Below, in pieces: positions 1 through 8,710 of a stretch of DNA of 64,000 nt. Positions within the stretch are counted from its first letter, which is position 1. The number at the start of each line of letters is the position of its first letter. The translations under genes and the position numbers were made by a program. A model generated the notes under the pieces. That model was not told the DNA's origin. It did not search any database and saw only the letters and a list, made by a program, of their open reading frames with translations. Source of the DNA: Reyranella sp. CPCC 100927 (lineage in GTDB: Bacteria > Pseudomonadota > Alphaproteobacteria > Reyranellales > Reyranellaceae); the NCBI RefSeq assembly GCF_007859315.1, contig NZ_VOHA01000001.1:124001-188000 (forward strand), in the 5' to 3' direction.

Positions 1-1316
1 GTGGTCGGTTTGCCGACGCCGAGGTGCGCTTTCGCTCAGCCATGGCGCGTTTCGGCGAACGGCCCGACATTCTGCATTTCCTGGCCGTGTGCGTGGCCAA
101 CCGCGGCGATGCGGCCGCCGCCGAGAAGCTGTGGCGCAAGGCGATCAAGCGTGATCCCGACGAGGCGATGCTGCATTTCAATCTCGGCGCGGTCCTGCAT
201 CGCCAGGGCCGGCTCGACGATGCGGTGAAGAGCTGGCGCCAGACCGTGCGGCTCGACGGCCACTATCACGAAGCGCGGCTGCGGCTGGCATCGACGTTGG
301 CCGAGACCGAGCGACATGCCGATGCGGAGAATGCGTATCGCGAACTGATCACGGCACTGGAGTCTGCGACCGACAGCGACGCCGCGCCGGAGGTCGTCGC
401 GCAACGCTGGCGGCTGGTGGCGATGGCACAGGCCGGTCTTGGCTACGTGCTCTACCGCCTTGAGCGTCCCGCCGATGCGCTGGCGCCGTTCAACGCCGCG
501 CTCGCCGCCCTGCCGGCGACGGCGCCGGAATGGCCCGGCATGCAGGCCGATCGCGGCCTGGCACTGGCGGCGTCCGGCAACCTCGACGATGGACTCGCAG
601 CCATCGACGAGGCGCTGTCCGTGGTGCCGGATCGCGCGACATTGCATCACAGCCGTGGGCATGTGCTGTTTCATGCCGGGCGCGCTGCCGATGCGGTCGC
701 GTCCTTCCAGCGGGCCGTCGAGCTGGATGCCTCGCGCGCCGACTCGGCGCGCATGCTGGGACTGGCGCGCGAACGGTCGGGCGATCCGGTCGGCGCCATG
801 CAAGCCTTCGAGACGGCGCTGAAGGTGCGGCCGGGTTTTTCCGAAGCTGTCCAGGATGCATCGTCTGTCGCGCTCGATCGTGGCGAGTTCGGCCGCGCGC
901 TGGATCTGCTGAAGCCCTACCTCGAACAGCATCGCGATGACGCGCAGGCATGGAACAATGCCGGCATCGCATTCCTGATGTTGAACGAATTGGAGCGGGC
1001 GCACGCGGCCTTCAAGCGGGCGCACAAGCTGGCGCCCAACGATCCGCTGGTCCTGACCAACTACGGCCGCACCTTGACCCGCATGGATCGCGCGCAGGAG
1101 GCGGCACCCTTGCATCGGCGCGCGCTGGAGCTGTTGCCGGGTGATCCGCGATTGCTGGGTCACTACGGCAACTGTCTGTTGGCGCGGGGCCACATCGAGG
1201 ATGCCCGCAGGACCTACGAGAACGCGCTGATCATCGATCCCGGCAATGCCGATGCGCTTGCCGGGATGGAGCAGTTGAGGACGATGTCCGCTAATTTGAC
1301 GGCGCCGCAAGCCTGA
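1..1316 (+). CDS. TPR-repeat protein, 5' end cut by window edge
   Basis: The frame is already open at base 3 and runs to TGA at 1316, so the true start lies left of the window. The visible part (about 437 residues) is made of tandem tetratricopeptide repeats, each with the usual small/large residue pattern and an alpha-helical pair; examples are MLHFNLGAVLHRQGRLDDA and AWNNAGIAFLMLNELERA. TPRs form protein-binding superhelices. No catalytic domain is visible in this part, though one could lie in the missing N-terminus. The yggS gene begins 10 bases downstream, so the two are probably cotranscribed. The partner of this protein cannot be told from sequence. Confidence 0.85.
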   Translation, partial: GRFADAEVRFRSAMARFGERPDILHFLAVCVANRGDAAAAEKLWRKAIKRDPDEAMLHFNLGAVLHRQGRLDDAVKSWRQTVRLDGHYHEARLRLASTLAETERHADAENAYRELITALESATDSDAAPEVVAQRWRLVAMAQAGLGYVLYRLERPADALAPFNAALAALPATAPEWPGMQADRGLALAASGNLDDGLAAIDEALSVVPDRATLHHSRGHVLFHAGRAADAVASFQRAVELDASRADSARMLGLARERSGDPVGAMQAFETALKVRPGFSEAVQDASSVALDRGEFGRALDLLKPYLEQHRDDAQAWNNAGIAFLMLNELERAHAAFKRAHKLAPNDPLVLTNYGRTLTRMDRAQEAAPLHRRALELLPGDPRLLGHYGNCLLARGHIEDARRTYENALIIDPGNADALAGMEQLRTMSANLTAPQA

Positions 1317-1326
1317 GGAGGGTGCG

Positions 1327-2013
1327 ATGCCAGATGATGCTGCCTTCACTCCCGTCGACAATCTCGCGCGTGTGCGGGCGCGTATCGCGGCGGCGGCGTC
1401 CGCCGGGAGTCGCGATCCCGGCAGCGTGACCTTGGTGGCGGTGTCCAAGACCCATGGCGCCGATCGTGTTGCAGCCTTGATCGGCGCCGGCCAGCGCGTG
1501 TTCGGCGAGAACCGCGTGCAGGAAGCCGAGGCCAAGTTTCCGGCGCTGAAGGCGATGCATGCGGACCTGGAGCTGCACCTGATCGGTCCTCTGCAGACCA
1601 ACAAGGTCCGCGATGCAGTGGGATTGTTCGACGTGATCGAGAGCGTGGACCGCCCCAAGCTGGCCGCCGAGCTGGCCAAGGAAATGGCACGGCAGAATCG
1701 TCGACCGGCCTGCTTCGTGCAGGTCAACACCGGCGAGGAACCACAGAAGGCCGGCGTGCTGCCGGCGGAGGCAGACGCCTTCATCCGCACCTGCATCGAC
1801 ACGCATGGATTGCCGGTGGTCGGCGTAATGTGCATCCCGCCGCAGGACGAAGAGCCGGCATTGCATTTCGCGCTGTTGCGCAAGATCGCCGAACGCAATG
1901 GCCTGGCGCGCGTGAGTATGGGGATGAGTGCCGATTACGAAACCGCGATTCGTTTCGGCGCGACGCATGTACGCGTCGGCACGGCGCTGTTCGGTGATCG
2001 CAGCAAGGGTTGA
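1327..2013 (+). CDS. YggS/PLPBP family pyridoxal-phosphate homeostasis protein
   Basis: A 228-residue protein of the family's usual length, a single TIM-barrel related to the alanine racemase N-domain. LVAVSKTH near residue 40 contains the lysine that binds PLP. FGENRVQEAE and the C-terminal SMGMSADYETAIRFG phosphate-binding segment are classic family signatures. The family stores and hands over pyridoxal phosphate and affects amino-acid pools; it is not itself a racemase. A GAGGAGGG ribosome site lies just before the ATG. It follows the TPR gene by 10 bases. Family assignment is secure. Confidence 0.95.
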   Translation: MPDDAAFTPVDNLARVRARIAAAASAGSRDPGSVTLVAVSKTHGADRVAALIGAGQRVFGENRVQEAEAKFPALKAMHADLELHLIGPLQTNKVRDAVGLFDVIESVDRPKLAAELAKEMARQNRRPACFVQVNTGEEPQKAGVLPAEADAFIRTCIDTHGLPVVGVMCIPPQDEEPALHFALLRKIAERNGLARVSMGMSADYETAIRFGATHVRVGTALFGDRSKG

Positions 2014-2380
2014 CCTCGGCCGCGACGCGCAGCGACGAATCGCCGGTCATCATCACGGAATAATTTGCAGTGCGCGCTGTCACAGCGGCGCGTGTGCCTG
2101 CGTCCTTGGGAATGGACGCGTCGCTGTCCTGTTATGTGTTCACAGAACAGTGTGAAGGGTTGAATAGGCGCCACATGATCGCCACATCTGCGGCCATGCA
2201 GCGAGCGTAAGCTCACCAGATGGCTGAGAGAACCCGCGATCCTTGTGCCGATGCGGCGCAACCAAGGCGGGTCCCGGCCGAACGGGACGGCATGAGGACG
2301 ATTTGATGGTGCGGCCGGGGATGGACCGGTCGCGCCACGCGTATCGATGACCGCATCGATAGCGCGAGGTGGAGGGGGTT
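2014..2380 (+). other. 367-base intergenic region with a dyad and a hairpin
   Basis: No convincing gene is present. It holds an imperfect dyad at 2129-2150 (arms CTGTT/AACAG and GTG/CAC around TT) that could be a regulator site. Near 2270-2289 there is a hairpin with arms GTCCCG/CGGGAC. The stretch 2160-2340 is rich in potential pairing, and I looked for known riboswitch consensus sequences without finding a match. It lies upstream of the phosphatase gene, so a structured leader is possible but unproven. Confidence 0.35.
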
Positions 2381-3082
2381 ATGCAACCCAGGTCATGGAC
2401 GCTGGCGCTATCGATGGCGGCAGCGTTGGCGGTGTCGCTGACGGCTGCACGCGCCGAGGACACGGCCCTGCGGCAGACGGCGGCCTGGCCGCCCGACCCC
2501 GAAGCCATGCGTGAGTCGGTGCGGGACGAAGGGGCTGTCGTTGCATGGTCGGCGCTCGATCCGCCGGCCCTGGTCGATGCGCTGCGCCGGGGCGGGCTGG
2601 TCATGCTCGTGCGTCACGGCCAGGCGGCGGGCAATGACCGGGATTCGGCGCCGTGGCGCATCGCCGGTGACCGTCGCGCGCAGGGCAATCTCACATCGAC
2701 CGGCAAGGAACAGGCGCGGCTGATCGGTGACGGCGTACGGGCGCTGGGCATTCCGGTGGCCAAGGTCGTCGCCAGCCCCTATTACCGCGCGCGCGATTTC
2801 GCCGAGATCGCATTTCGGGTCAAGCCGGTGGTTGCCGCCGATCTCGGACCGGAGAACCCGGGCCAGGTCGACGCCTACAAACGCTACCTCGATGCGCCGC
2901 CGGCCGGCAGCAATCTGGTCGTCGTCGGCCATCTGTTGGCGCCGACAACCGCCCAGATTTCGCAGCTCACCGAGCTGGGCGACGGTCACGTCGCGATCTA
3001 TCGCGCCGGCGGCTCGATCCTGCTGGCCCTGATCGCCCCCACCGACTGGGCGCGGCTGATCGAGGCCGTGCCGGGCGGTTGA
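2381..3082 (+). CDS. Exported histidine phosphatase family protein
   Basis: A 233-residue protein with a signal peptide (ALSMAAALAVSLTAARAED), so probably periplasmic. LVRHGQAAGN is the RHG motif whose histidine is phosphorylated in this superfamily. VASPYYRARDFAEIA holds the second arginine and VVVGHL the second histidine. The ATG at 2381 is preferred over an in-frame GTG at 2369 because a GAGGTGGAGGGGG purine run lies directly before it. The substrate is unknown. Single-domain exported members of this superfamily include SixA-like and phytase-like proteins, but nothing here distinguishes them. Confidence 0.85.
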   Translation: MQPRSWTLALSMAAALAVSLTAARAEDTALRQTAAWPPDPEAMRESVRDEGAVVAWSALDPPALVDALRRGGLVMLVRHGQAAGNDRDSAPWRIAGDRRAQGNLTSTGKEQARLIGDGVRALGIPVAKVVASPYYRARDFAEIAFRVKPVVAADLGPENPGQVDAYKRYLDAPPAGSNLVVVGHLLAPTTAQISQLTELGDGHVAIYRAGGSILLALIAPTDWARLIEAVPGG

Positions 3083-3204
3083 GCGTTTCAATCCGCAGAC
3101 TTCATCAGTTGCCTGGACGTGAGCTGACGCGACTTTTCGTGCCGTGCGCGACGGCATAAGATATATGCGTTCGTCCGCGACGTGTTCGCCCGCCAGGAGC
3201 TGCT

Positions 3205-3621
3205 ATGTATTGTCCGCTGCGCGTCATGATCGTCGCGCTGAGTGTCGTTTCGATGACGGCCTGCACGAGTGGTGGGGGTGATGGCGGGACAAGCGGCGGA
3301 GATCGGCCGGCGGTAACCCTGACAAGCGTCGAGCCTGGTCGGTTCGACTCCAGCCGCCCCGGCACCCCGATCCCGCTGGCGACGCTGAAGACCATGGACG
3401 AACGCCAGGTCACCGGTACGTTCGGGCGCCCCGTATTTCAGCGCGATGAGGGTGGTGTCGCCCGGTTGTTGCGCTATCGCAGCGATGCCTGCGATCTCGA
3501 TCTCTTCCTCTATTCCAATGGCGGAACCTGGCAGGTGCGCCACGCCGAAGCGCGCGACCGGTCGCTGCGCACCTTGCCGGTCGACCGCTGTGCCGGCTCC
3601 GTGTCGGCACAGAAGCGGTAG
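3205..3621 (+). CDS. Small hypothetical lipoprotein
   Basis: A 138-residue protein. It begins with a short hydrophobic signal ending at SMTAC, a lipobox with Cys20 as the probable lipidated residue, followed by a Gly/Ser-rich linker. The mature part contains a segment like LDERQVTGTFGRP found in small SmpA/BamE-like lipoproteins (an N-terminal LxxLxxxQ helix leading to FG.P), plus three later cysteines. AGGAG lies six bases before the ATG. Probably anchored in an outer or inner membrane leaflet; function unknown. Confidence 0.75.
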   Translation: MYCPLRVMIVALSVVSMTACTSGGGDGGTSGGDRPAVTLTSVEPGRFDSSRPGTPIPLATLKTMDERQVTGTFGRPVFQRDEGGVARLLRYRSDACDLDLFLYSNGGTWQVRHAEARDRSLRTLPVDRCAGSVSAQKR

Positions 3622-3641
3622 AGGCCTTTCCGCGCAGGCAC

Positions 3642-4703
3642 TTACTTCCCGCCGCGATCCTCGCGCCAGAGGTCGAGGCGCTCCTGGACCGGCCGGTCCG
3701 AGAAACTGAACAGCACGGCCTCGGTATCGGCGCGATGGGTGACGCGCGCCCAGCTCGGCACCACGACATGATCGCGCTTCGTCCAGCGGAATGTCTTGTC
3801 GCCGATGGTCGACTCGCCTGAGCCTTCGACGACCGAAATGATCGTGCCGTCGGTCGACCGGTACGGTGCCGTGGCGAAGCCTTGGGGCAACAACTGCATG
3901 AAGGTGCCCATGGTGGCGATCGGGGCGCCGCCGTTGGCCGGATTGACGTAGCGCAGCTTGTGGCCGTGACAGGGATCGGGATCACCGGCCTTGTTCATGC
4001 GATCCAGTGCCTCGCGCGTGCGGGTGTAGGGATAGTTGAAGATCGGCGACGTCTGCCGCGTTGGCTTCCAGTCGACCGGCAGCAGGCCGCGGGCGTAGCG
4101 GGCATCCGAGTCCCCTTCGGGACGTGTCACTGGCTGTTCATCCGCGCCGTAGTTTTCAGCAAAGCCGGCGTTGAACAGGGCGACCAGCGGAATGTCGAGG
4201 CCATCGAGCCACACCATGGGCTTCGACGAGTCATTGCCGTGGTCGTGCCAGGTCCAGGTTGGCGTGATGACGAAATCGCCTTCGCGCATGATGGTGCGCT
4301 CGCCATCGACGGCGGTGTAGGCACCCTCGCCCTCGACGATGAAGCGCAGTGCCGACTGGGTGTGGCGATGGCTGGGTGCCACCTCGCCCGGCAGGATCAG
4401 CTGCAGGCCGGCATACAGGGTGGGCGTGCAGCAGGCCGTGCCGCGCAGGGCCGGGTTCTCCAGGATCAGCACGCGCCGCACGGCTTCCTTGGCCGTGATC
4501 AGGCTGCCGGACTCCATGAGGTAGGGGCGTACGGCATCGTACGACCAGTGAGCCGGCACATATTTCGGCGCCGGCATCGGCGGCACGAGCTGGTGCATGG
4601 ATTCCCACAGCGGCGCCATCGACAAGGCGCCGATGCGTTCATAGAAATCGCGCCGCGCGTTGTTGCCGGTGGTGGGCTTCAGGGTGGCAGTCTGGGCGCT
4701 CAT
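3642..4703 (-). CDS. Gentisate 1,2-dioxygenase-like bicupin
   Basis: A 353-residue bicupin. The first cupin has the metal motif [10 protein letters not shown] (about residue 115) and a later HDHG. The second cupin is at the C-terminus ([11 protein letters not shown] onward). The N-terminal helical arm, PxxPxP segment and overall length match gentisate/salicylate 1,2-dioxygenases, which open the aromatic ring of gentisate to maleylpyruvate using Fe(II) and O2. The gene is divergent from a Bug-type binding protein, a common setting for aromatic-acid uptake. A 1-hydroxy-2-naphthoate or salicylate dioxygenase is the main alternative. Confidence 0.88.
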   Translation of the reverse strand: MSAQTATLKPTTGNNARRDFYERIGALSMAPLWESMHQLVPPMPAPKYVPAHWSYDAVRPYLMESGSLITAKEAVRRVLILENPALRGTACCTPTLYAGLQLILPGEVAPSHRHTQSALRFIVEGEGAYTAVDGERTIMREGDFVITPTWTWHDHGNDSSKPMVWLDGLDIPLVALFNAGFAENYGADEQPVTRPEGDSDARYARGLLPVDWKPTRQTSPIFNYPYTRTREALDRMNKAGDPDPCHGHKLRYVNPANGGAPIATMGTFMQLLPQGFATAPYRSTDGTIISVVEGSGESTIGDKTFRWTKRDHVVVPSWARVTHRADTEAVLFSFSDRPVQERLDLWREDRGGK

Positions 4704-4843
4704 GGCCGTTCCGTCTGTCGATGGGTTCGTATCGTGCCATTCTAGGCCGACGTCCTGCAGAGCGCCAATGCACTGGTGCCGGTTGCGGGGCTGCCGTGCT
4801 CACGGTTCATTGCCGCCAAAGCGTAATGAGGGAGGCCCAGGAC

Positions 4844-5809
4844 ATGGCAATGACACGGCGCGGTGCGCTGGCGGCGATCGCGGGAGCTGCGGTTTCAGGC
4901 CGGGCCTGGGCACAGACCTATCCCAACGGCCCCATTCGCATCGTCGTGCCGTTCGCGGCCGGGTCGGCCACCGACACCAGCGCGCGTCACATTTCGGAAG
5001 GGCTCAACCGCCTGTGGGGCGTGCCGGCGGTGGTCGAGAACAAGGCCGGTGGCAACGGCGCCATCGCCGCCGAGATCGTGGCACGCGCCAAGCCGGACGG
5101 TCAGACGCTGTTCGTCACGTCCAATACGGCGGTGGCCTCCAACGTCGCGATGTTCAGGTCGCTGAGCTACGACCCGCTGAAGGATTTCGAGCCCCTGACG
5201 GCGATCGGCTCGGCGCCGACATACCTGATGGTTCATCCATCCCTGCCGGTGACGGATGTAAAGAGCCTGGTGGCGCTGGCCAAGCAGCAACCCGGCAAAC
5301 TGAACTTCGCCAGCGGCAGCGCCTCGACGCGCATCTCGGGCGAAATGCTGAAATGGAAGACCGGCATCGATATCGTTCATGTGCCGTACAAGAGTACGCC
5401 GCTGGGCCTGCAGGACCTGATCGCCGGCCACGTGCAGATCATGTTCACCGATCCCGTCACCGGGCTGCCGCAGGTGAAGGCCGGCACGGTGCGCTGCCTG
5501 GGCACCTCGTCGCGACAGCGCTACCGGTTGACGCCGGAATTCCCGACCATGATCGAACAGGGCCTTGAGGGTTTCGAGCTGGGTTCATGGACGGCGGTCT
5601 ATGCGCCCGCCGGCCTGCCGGTCGCCGTGCGCGACAAGTTGCACGCGGCGCTGGTGCAGCTCATCAGCGATCCGGCGTACGTGGCACGGCAAGCCGTGAA
5701 TGGTGCGGAGGTGAACGCGACCAGCCCTGATGAACTGCGCCGCATTCAGCTGGCCGAGATCCAGATCTACCGCGACATCATGAAGGCCAATGGCATCGAG
5801 CCGGAGTAG
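4844..5809 (+). CDS. Bug-family periplasmic solute-binding protein (tripartite tricarboxylate type)
   Basis: A 321-residue protein from the ATG at 4844, which has GAGGGAGG eight bases upstream; more upstream in-frame ATGs lack such a site. MAMTRRGALAAIAGAA is a signal with a twin-arginine flavour, cut near AWAQ. PIRIVVPFAAGSATD and VVENKAGGNGAIAAE are hallmark Bug/TctC motifs. These proteins bind carboxylates in the periplasm. No TctA/TctB membrane genes are nearby, so it is an orphan receptor, as is common for the family. Divergence from gentisate dioxygenase suggests an aromatic acid ligand (inference). Confidence 0.92.
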   Translation: MAMTRRGALAAIAGAAVSGRAWAQTYPNGPIRIVVPFAAGSATDTSARHISEGLNRLWGVPAVVENKAGGNGAIAAEIVARAKPDGQTLFVTSNTAVASNVAMFRSLSYDPLKDFEPLTAIGSAPTYLMVHPSLPVTDVKSLVALAKQQPGKLNFASGSASTRISGEMLKWKTGIDIVHVPYKSTPLGLQDLIAGHVQIMFTDPVTGLPQVKAGTVRCLGTSSRQRYRLTPEFPTMIEQGLEGFELGSWTAVYAPAGLPVAVRDKLHAALVQLISDPAYVARQAVNGAEVNATSPDELRRIQLAEIQIYRDIMKANGIEPE

Positions 5810-6706
5810 TCAGCCGCGCGCCCGCACGCGCTCGCGATGCAGGATGTACAGGCCGGCCCCGACCAGCAGGGCGATGCCCAGCCACGACAGCAGGTCGGGT
5901 GTCTCGCCCCAGACGCCGTAGCCCAGGGCCAGCGCACCCAGCATGCCCGTGTAGCGGAAGGCGCCGACCAGTGACACTTCGCCAGCGCGCATGGCGACGA
6001 TCACCAGGTGATAGCCCGACGCCAGGAAGAGCGAGGCGGCGGCCAGCAGGCCGAACTCGCGCCAAGCGACCGGCTGCCAGCCCTCGATCGCGACCACGAC
6101 GGCGGCGCACAGCGTGACGCCCAGCGCCGTCGACAGGGTGATGACGATCGACGGGATCTCGCCGCCGATCCGGCGCGTGTAGACGTCGCGCGCGCCGTTC
6201 AGCACCGTGGCGCCGAACGCCAGCAGCGCCCACCAGTTCAGCCCTTCGGGCGTCGGCCGGATGATCAGCAGCACGCCGGCGAAGCCCGCCATCACGGCGC
6301 TCCAGCGCCGCCAGCCGACGTGCTCGCGCAGCAGCAGCACCGCCAGCACGCAGATCGCCAGCGGCGTCGCCATGTTGATGGCGGTGGCGATCGAGATCGG
6401 CATGTTGAAGAGCGCGATGAGGTAGCCGAACGTACAGAGCACGTCGAGAGTCGCGCGGACCAGCACGTGCGGGTTGGTGATCTGCGGCAGCGCCCGCGCG
6501 TGGCCCATCGCCAGCACGGCGATGAGCGCCAGGATCGTCGCGAAGGCGCCGCGAATGAGGATGGCCTGCCCGGCAGGCAAGGTCTCGGCGGCCAGCTTGA
6601 TCAGGGCATCGTTGACGATGAACAACGTCATCGCGATGGCCATGGCGACGATCCCGCGGCGGTTGGCGTCGATCGGGGACGGCGGCAGGGCGATGGCCGT
6701 TGACAT
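5810..6706 (-). CDS. EamA/DMT family transporter
   Basis: About 298 residues with ten predicted hydrophobic helices in two EamA repeats (approximately 20-145 and 160-295). It is an inner-membrane drug/metabolite transporter; the substrate cannot be read from sequence. The ATG at 6706 gives MSTAIAL; a TTG at 6718 could add four residues. The stop is next to the end of the convergent Bug gene, leaving no spacer between them. Confidence 0.88.
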   Translation of the reverse strand: MSTAIALPPSPIDANRRGIVAMAIAMTLFIVNDALIKLAAETLPAGQAILIRGAFATILALIAVLAMGHARALPQITNPHVLVRATLDVLCTFGYLIALFNMPISIATAINMATPLAICVLAVLLLREHVGWRRWSAVMAGFAGVLLIIRPTPEGLNWWALLAFGATVLNGARDVYTRRIGGEIPSIVITLSTALGVTLCAAVVVAIEGWQPVAWREFGLLAAASLFLASGYHLVIVAMRAGEVSLVGAFRYTGMLGALALGYGVWGETPDLLSWLGIALLVGAGLYILHRERVRARG

Positions 6707-6948
6707 GTCGGAGGGCAATTCTACTGGCGCGTGTCAGCCGCACCAGCGCGACGATGCCTGCCCTCCGATGCGGAATTGCCGGGACAGGAGACACAGGCTG
6801 CGCCTGCCCCATATCAGCCTGCCGACGCCGGTACCGGCCGCTCGACCGGCCGGCGGCAGATCACGTGAGTGTCTCGATACAGACGATACGATTCTTCTGT
6901 GGTGTGACATGTCGGTGATACCCGGTCGCCTTAGGGTCTCACTGACGG

Positions 6949-6973
6949 CAGGAGGTCGAAAGGCCACCTCCTG
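6949..6973 (+). promoter_or_regulatory. Leader hairpin before the small secreted peptide gene
   Basis: Perfect 8-bp arms CAGGAGGT (6949-6956) and ACCTCCTG (6966-6973) form a stem-loop 18 bases before the ATG at 6992. The left arm contains an SD-like AGGAGG that the right arm would mask. The working ribosome site is probably the GGAGAG at about 6981, outside the hairpin. It may tune translation or mRNA life; this is inference from position only. Confidence 0.45.
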
Positions 6974-6991
6974 GGAACCCTGGAGAGATCG

Positions 6992-7180
6992 ATGCGCAAG
7001 ACCTTTTTCCTCATTGCCACCGCTTGCTTCGCCCTGAGCACGTCCGCATGGGCAGGCCAGACCTGGAACGGTCAGACCTGGAATGGTCAGACCTTGAATG
7101 GCCAGTCGGTTAAAAGCGCCACCCAAAGTCTTCCTGCGACGGTTCAGGTGATCGCGGTGGAACTGCCGACCTCACGGTGA
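6992..7180 (+). CDS. Tiny secreted protein with NGQT(W/L) repeats
   Basis: A 62-residue protein with a clear signal peptide (MRKTFFLIATACFALSTSAWA). The mature part starts with four near-identical five-residue units: GQTWN, GQTWN, GQTLN, GQSVK. The remaining approximately 20 residues end in VELPTSR. The mature product is only about 40 residues. GGAGAG precedes the ATG, supporting real translation. The sterol desaturase start is 24 bases beyond the stop, so they are likely cotranscribed. I do not recognise the family. Repeated Trp/Asn/Gln strands could make a small beta structure or a cell-surface ligand. Confidence 0.7.
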   Translation: MRKTFFLIATACFALSTSAWAGQTWNGQTWNGQTLNGQSVKSATQSLPATVQVIAVELPTSR

Positions 7181-7204
7181 TCCTTGCGCGCGCTGGAGCC
7201 CTCC

Positions 7205-8260
7205 ATGCCGATCGACCGACATCTTTCGCAGCGCGCTGAGGGGCATGATCCTACTGCGGGTGTCGGACGGCTTCCGGCCAGGACGATGATTCATTTGTTG
7301 GGATGCGTCCTGGCTTTGTTGTTGGCCGCCTGGACGGCAGTGGTGGCCTTGGAGTGTGCGCGTGTGCTGTGGGCCGGCGGTGATCTCCAGTGGGACGTCC
7401 TGCTTCGTGCGCCGACCAGCCTGAGCAACCTTATCACGCTGCCGATCATGGCCGGCGCGATGCTGATTGATCGGCTTGCGAACGGACCCGATCGCTTCGT
7501 GATGCGCGATCTGTTGCATCGCACACGATACGACCTGTTTTTCGTGCTTGCCGATGCCACCGGTGCCATGACGGCTCTCGCGCTTGTCTTCTCATTTGGC
7601 TTCAGCGCCTGGATCGGTACCGCCATCGCCGGTGCTCCCTCGGTGTGGTTGTCGGCGATGATGCCCTTCTGGCTGCAGGTGCCAGCGGTCTTCCTCGCTG
7701 CGACGTTCGCTGCTTATTGGGGGCATCGCTTCATGCACACGCGCCTGATGTGGCCGTTGCATGCGATCCACCACGCGGCGACCGATCTCACCGCATTGAC
7801 CGACAGCCGACAGCACCCGCTGGATGACCTCATCAAGTCCATGCCGGTCATGCTCGTCCTGGCCGTTATGGGCTTCGATCCTGACGCAGTCTTCGTCGCC
7901 GCCTTGATCGGGCGCCTGCAGGCCGCGTTTATCCATTCCAATGCACCGTGCCCGTTGTGGCTGGAGCGCTGGGTGATTGCCGGCCCGGCGCTGCATCGGG
8001 TGCATCATGGTGCGGCGCCAGAACATCATGACCGCAACTATGCCGCGCTGGTGTTGTGGGATCGGCTGTTCGGGACGTTCTCGCTGCCCGACGATGCCCG
8101 CAGCGTACGGACAGGTATTGACAACCCACGCACCGGTGACCAGGGGCCGGTCCGCGACATGCTGGCCGCGGGCCGTGCATGGCTGGAAGGCCTGGTTGCG
8201 GCGATGCGTCGGGTCGCCATGCCGTCCGCGCCGGTCAGCTGCAGCCGGACGCACGGATGA
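7205..8260 (+). CDS. Sterol desaturase / fatty acid hydroxylase family membrane protein
   Basis: A 351-residue membrane protein from the ATG at 7205; an in-frame TTG at 7184 is the less likely start. It has several hydrophobic helices and the diiron histidine boxes of the family: HRFMH, HAIHH about 13 residues later, and HRVHH near the C-terminus, followed by NYA..LWDRLFGTF. Members hydroxylate or desaturate lipids such as sterols, hopanoids, carotenoids or fatty acids. The substrate is unknown here. It follows the tiny repeat peptide gene. Confidence 0.88.
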   Translation: MPIDRHLSQRAEGHDPTAGVGRLPARTMIHLLGCVLALLLAAWTAVVALECARVLWAGGDLQWDVLLRAPTSLSNLITLPIMAGAMLIDRLANGPDRFVMRDLLHRTRYDLFFVLADATGAMTALALVFSFGFSAWIGTAIAGAPSVWLSAMMPFWLQVPAVFLAATFAAYWGHRFMHTRLMWPLHAIHHAATDLTALTDSRQHPLDDLIKSMPVMLVLAVMGFDPDAVFVAALIGRLQAAFIHSNAPCPLWLERWVIAGPALHRVHHGAAPEHHDRNYAALVLWDRLFGTFSLPDDARSVRTGIDNPRTGDQGPVRDMLAAGRAWLEGLVAAMRRVAMPSAPVSCSRTHG

Positions 8261-8295
8261 AAGTGAGGGCTGCTCTCGCCACAGCGGGTGGGCGG

Positions 8296-8709
8296 CTAGG
8301 CCGTCGTCTGGGCCATCTTCAGCAGTTGCGTCCAGTGCGCATCGGAGACCGGCTGCACCGACAGCCGTGACGAGCGGACCAGCGCCAGGTCCTTGAATTT
8401 CGGCTCGGCCTTGACGGCGACCAGGGTAACCGGGGTTTTCACCGGCTTCACCGCCTCGAGGTCGACCATGCCGAACTTGCCGGTCTTGTCGGTATGGTCG
8501 GGGTAGTATTCCTTCACGACCTTGGCGATGCCGACGATCTCCTTGCCCTCGCCGGAATGATAGAAGAACGCGAGGTCGCCGTTCTTCATCGCCTTGAGGT
8601 TGGCGGCGGCCTGGAAGTTGCGCACGCCGCTCCAGAAGGTGCGCTTGTCCTTGACGAACTGGTCCCAGGAATAGGTCGATGGTTCGGATTTAACCAGCCA
8701 GTAGGCCAT
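8296..8709 (-). CDS. EVE domain protein
   Basis: A 137-residue single-domain protein. It starts MAYWLVKSEPSTYSWDQ, with the YWL-KSEP motif and later WSGVRNFQAAANLKAMK and FYHSGEGKEIVGIA, all diagnostic of EVE/THYN1-like proteins related to PUA and YTH folds. EVE proteins bind modified bases in nucleic acids. It sits directly downstream of gpsA with one base between stop and start, so it is in the same transcript. This is a common alphaproteobacterial housekeeping position. Confidence 0.93.
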   Translation of the reverse strand: MAYWLVKSEPSTYSWDQFVKDKRTFWSGVRNFQAAANLKAMKNGDLAFFYHSGEGKEIVGIAKVVKEYYPDHTDKTGKFGMVDLEAVKPVKTPVTLVAVKAEPKFKDLALVRSSRLSVQPVSDAHWTQLLKMAQTTA

Positions 8710-8710
8710 C

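Noticed and set aside
36..1898. 620-codon minus-strand frame over the TPR and yggS genes
   Set aside because: Antisense shadow in high-GC DNA; no conserved motifs, and the plus-strand genes are clear.
2160..2340. A riboswitch upstream of the phosphatase
   Set aside because: Some local pairing exists, but it does not fit TPP, SAM-II, glycine or cobalamin consensus sequences that I can recall.
3882..4745. 287-codon plus-strand frame
   Set aside because: Antisense to gentisate dioxygenase; low-complexity, no homologous motifs.
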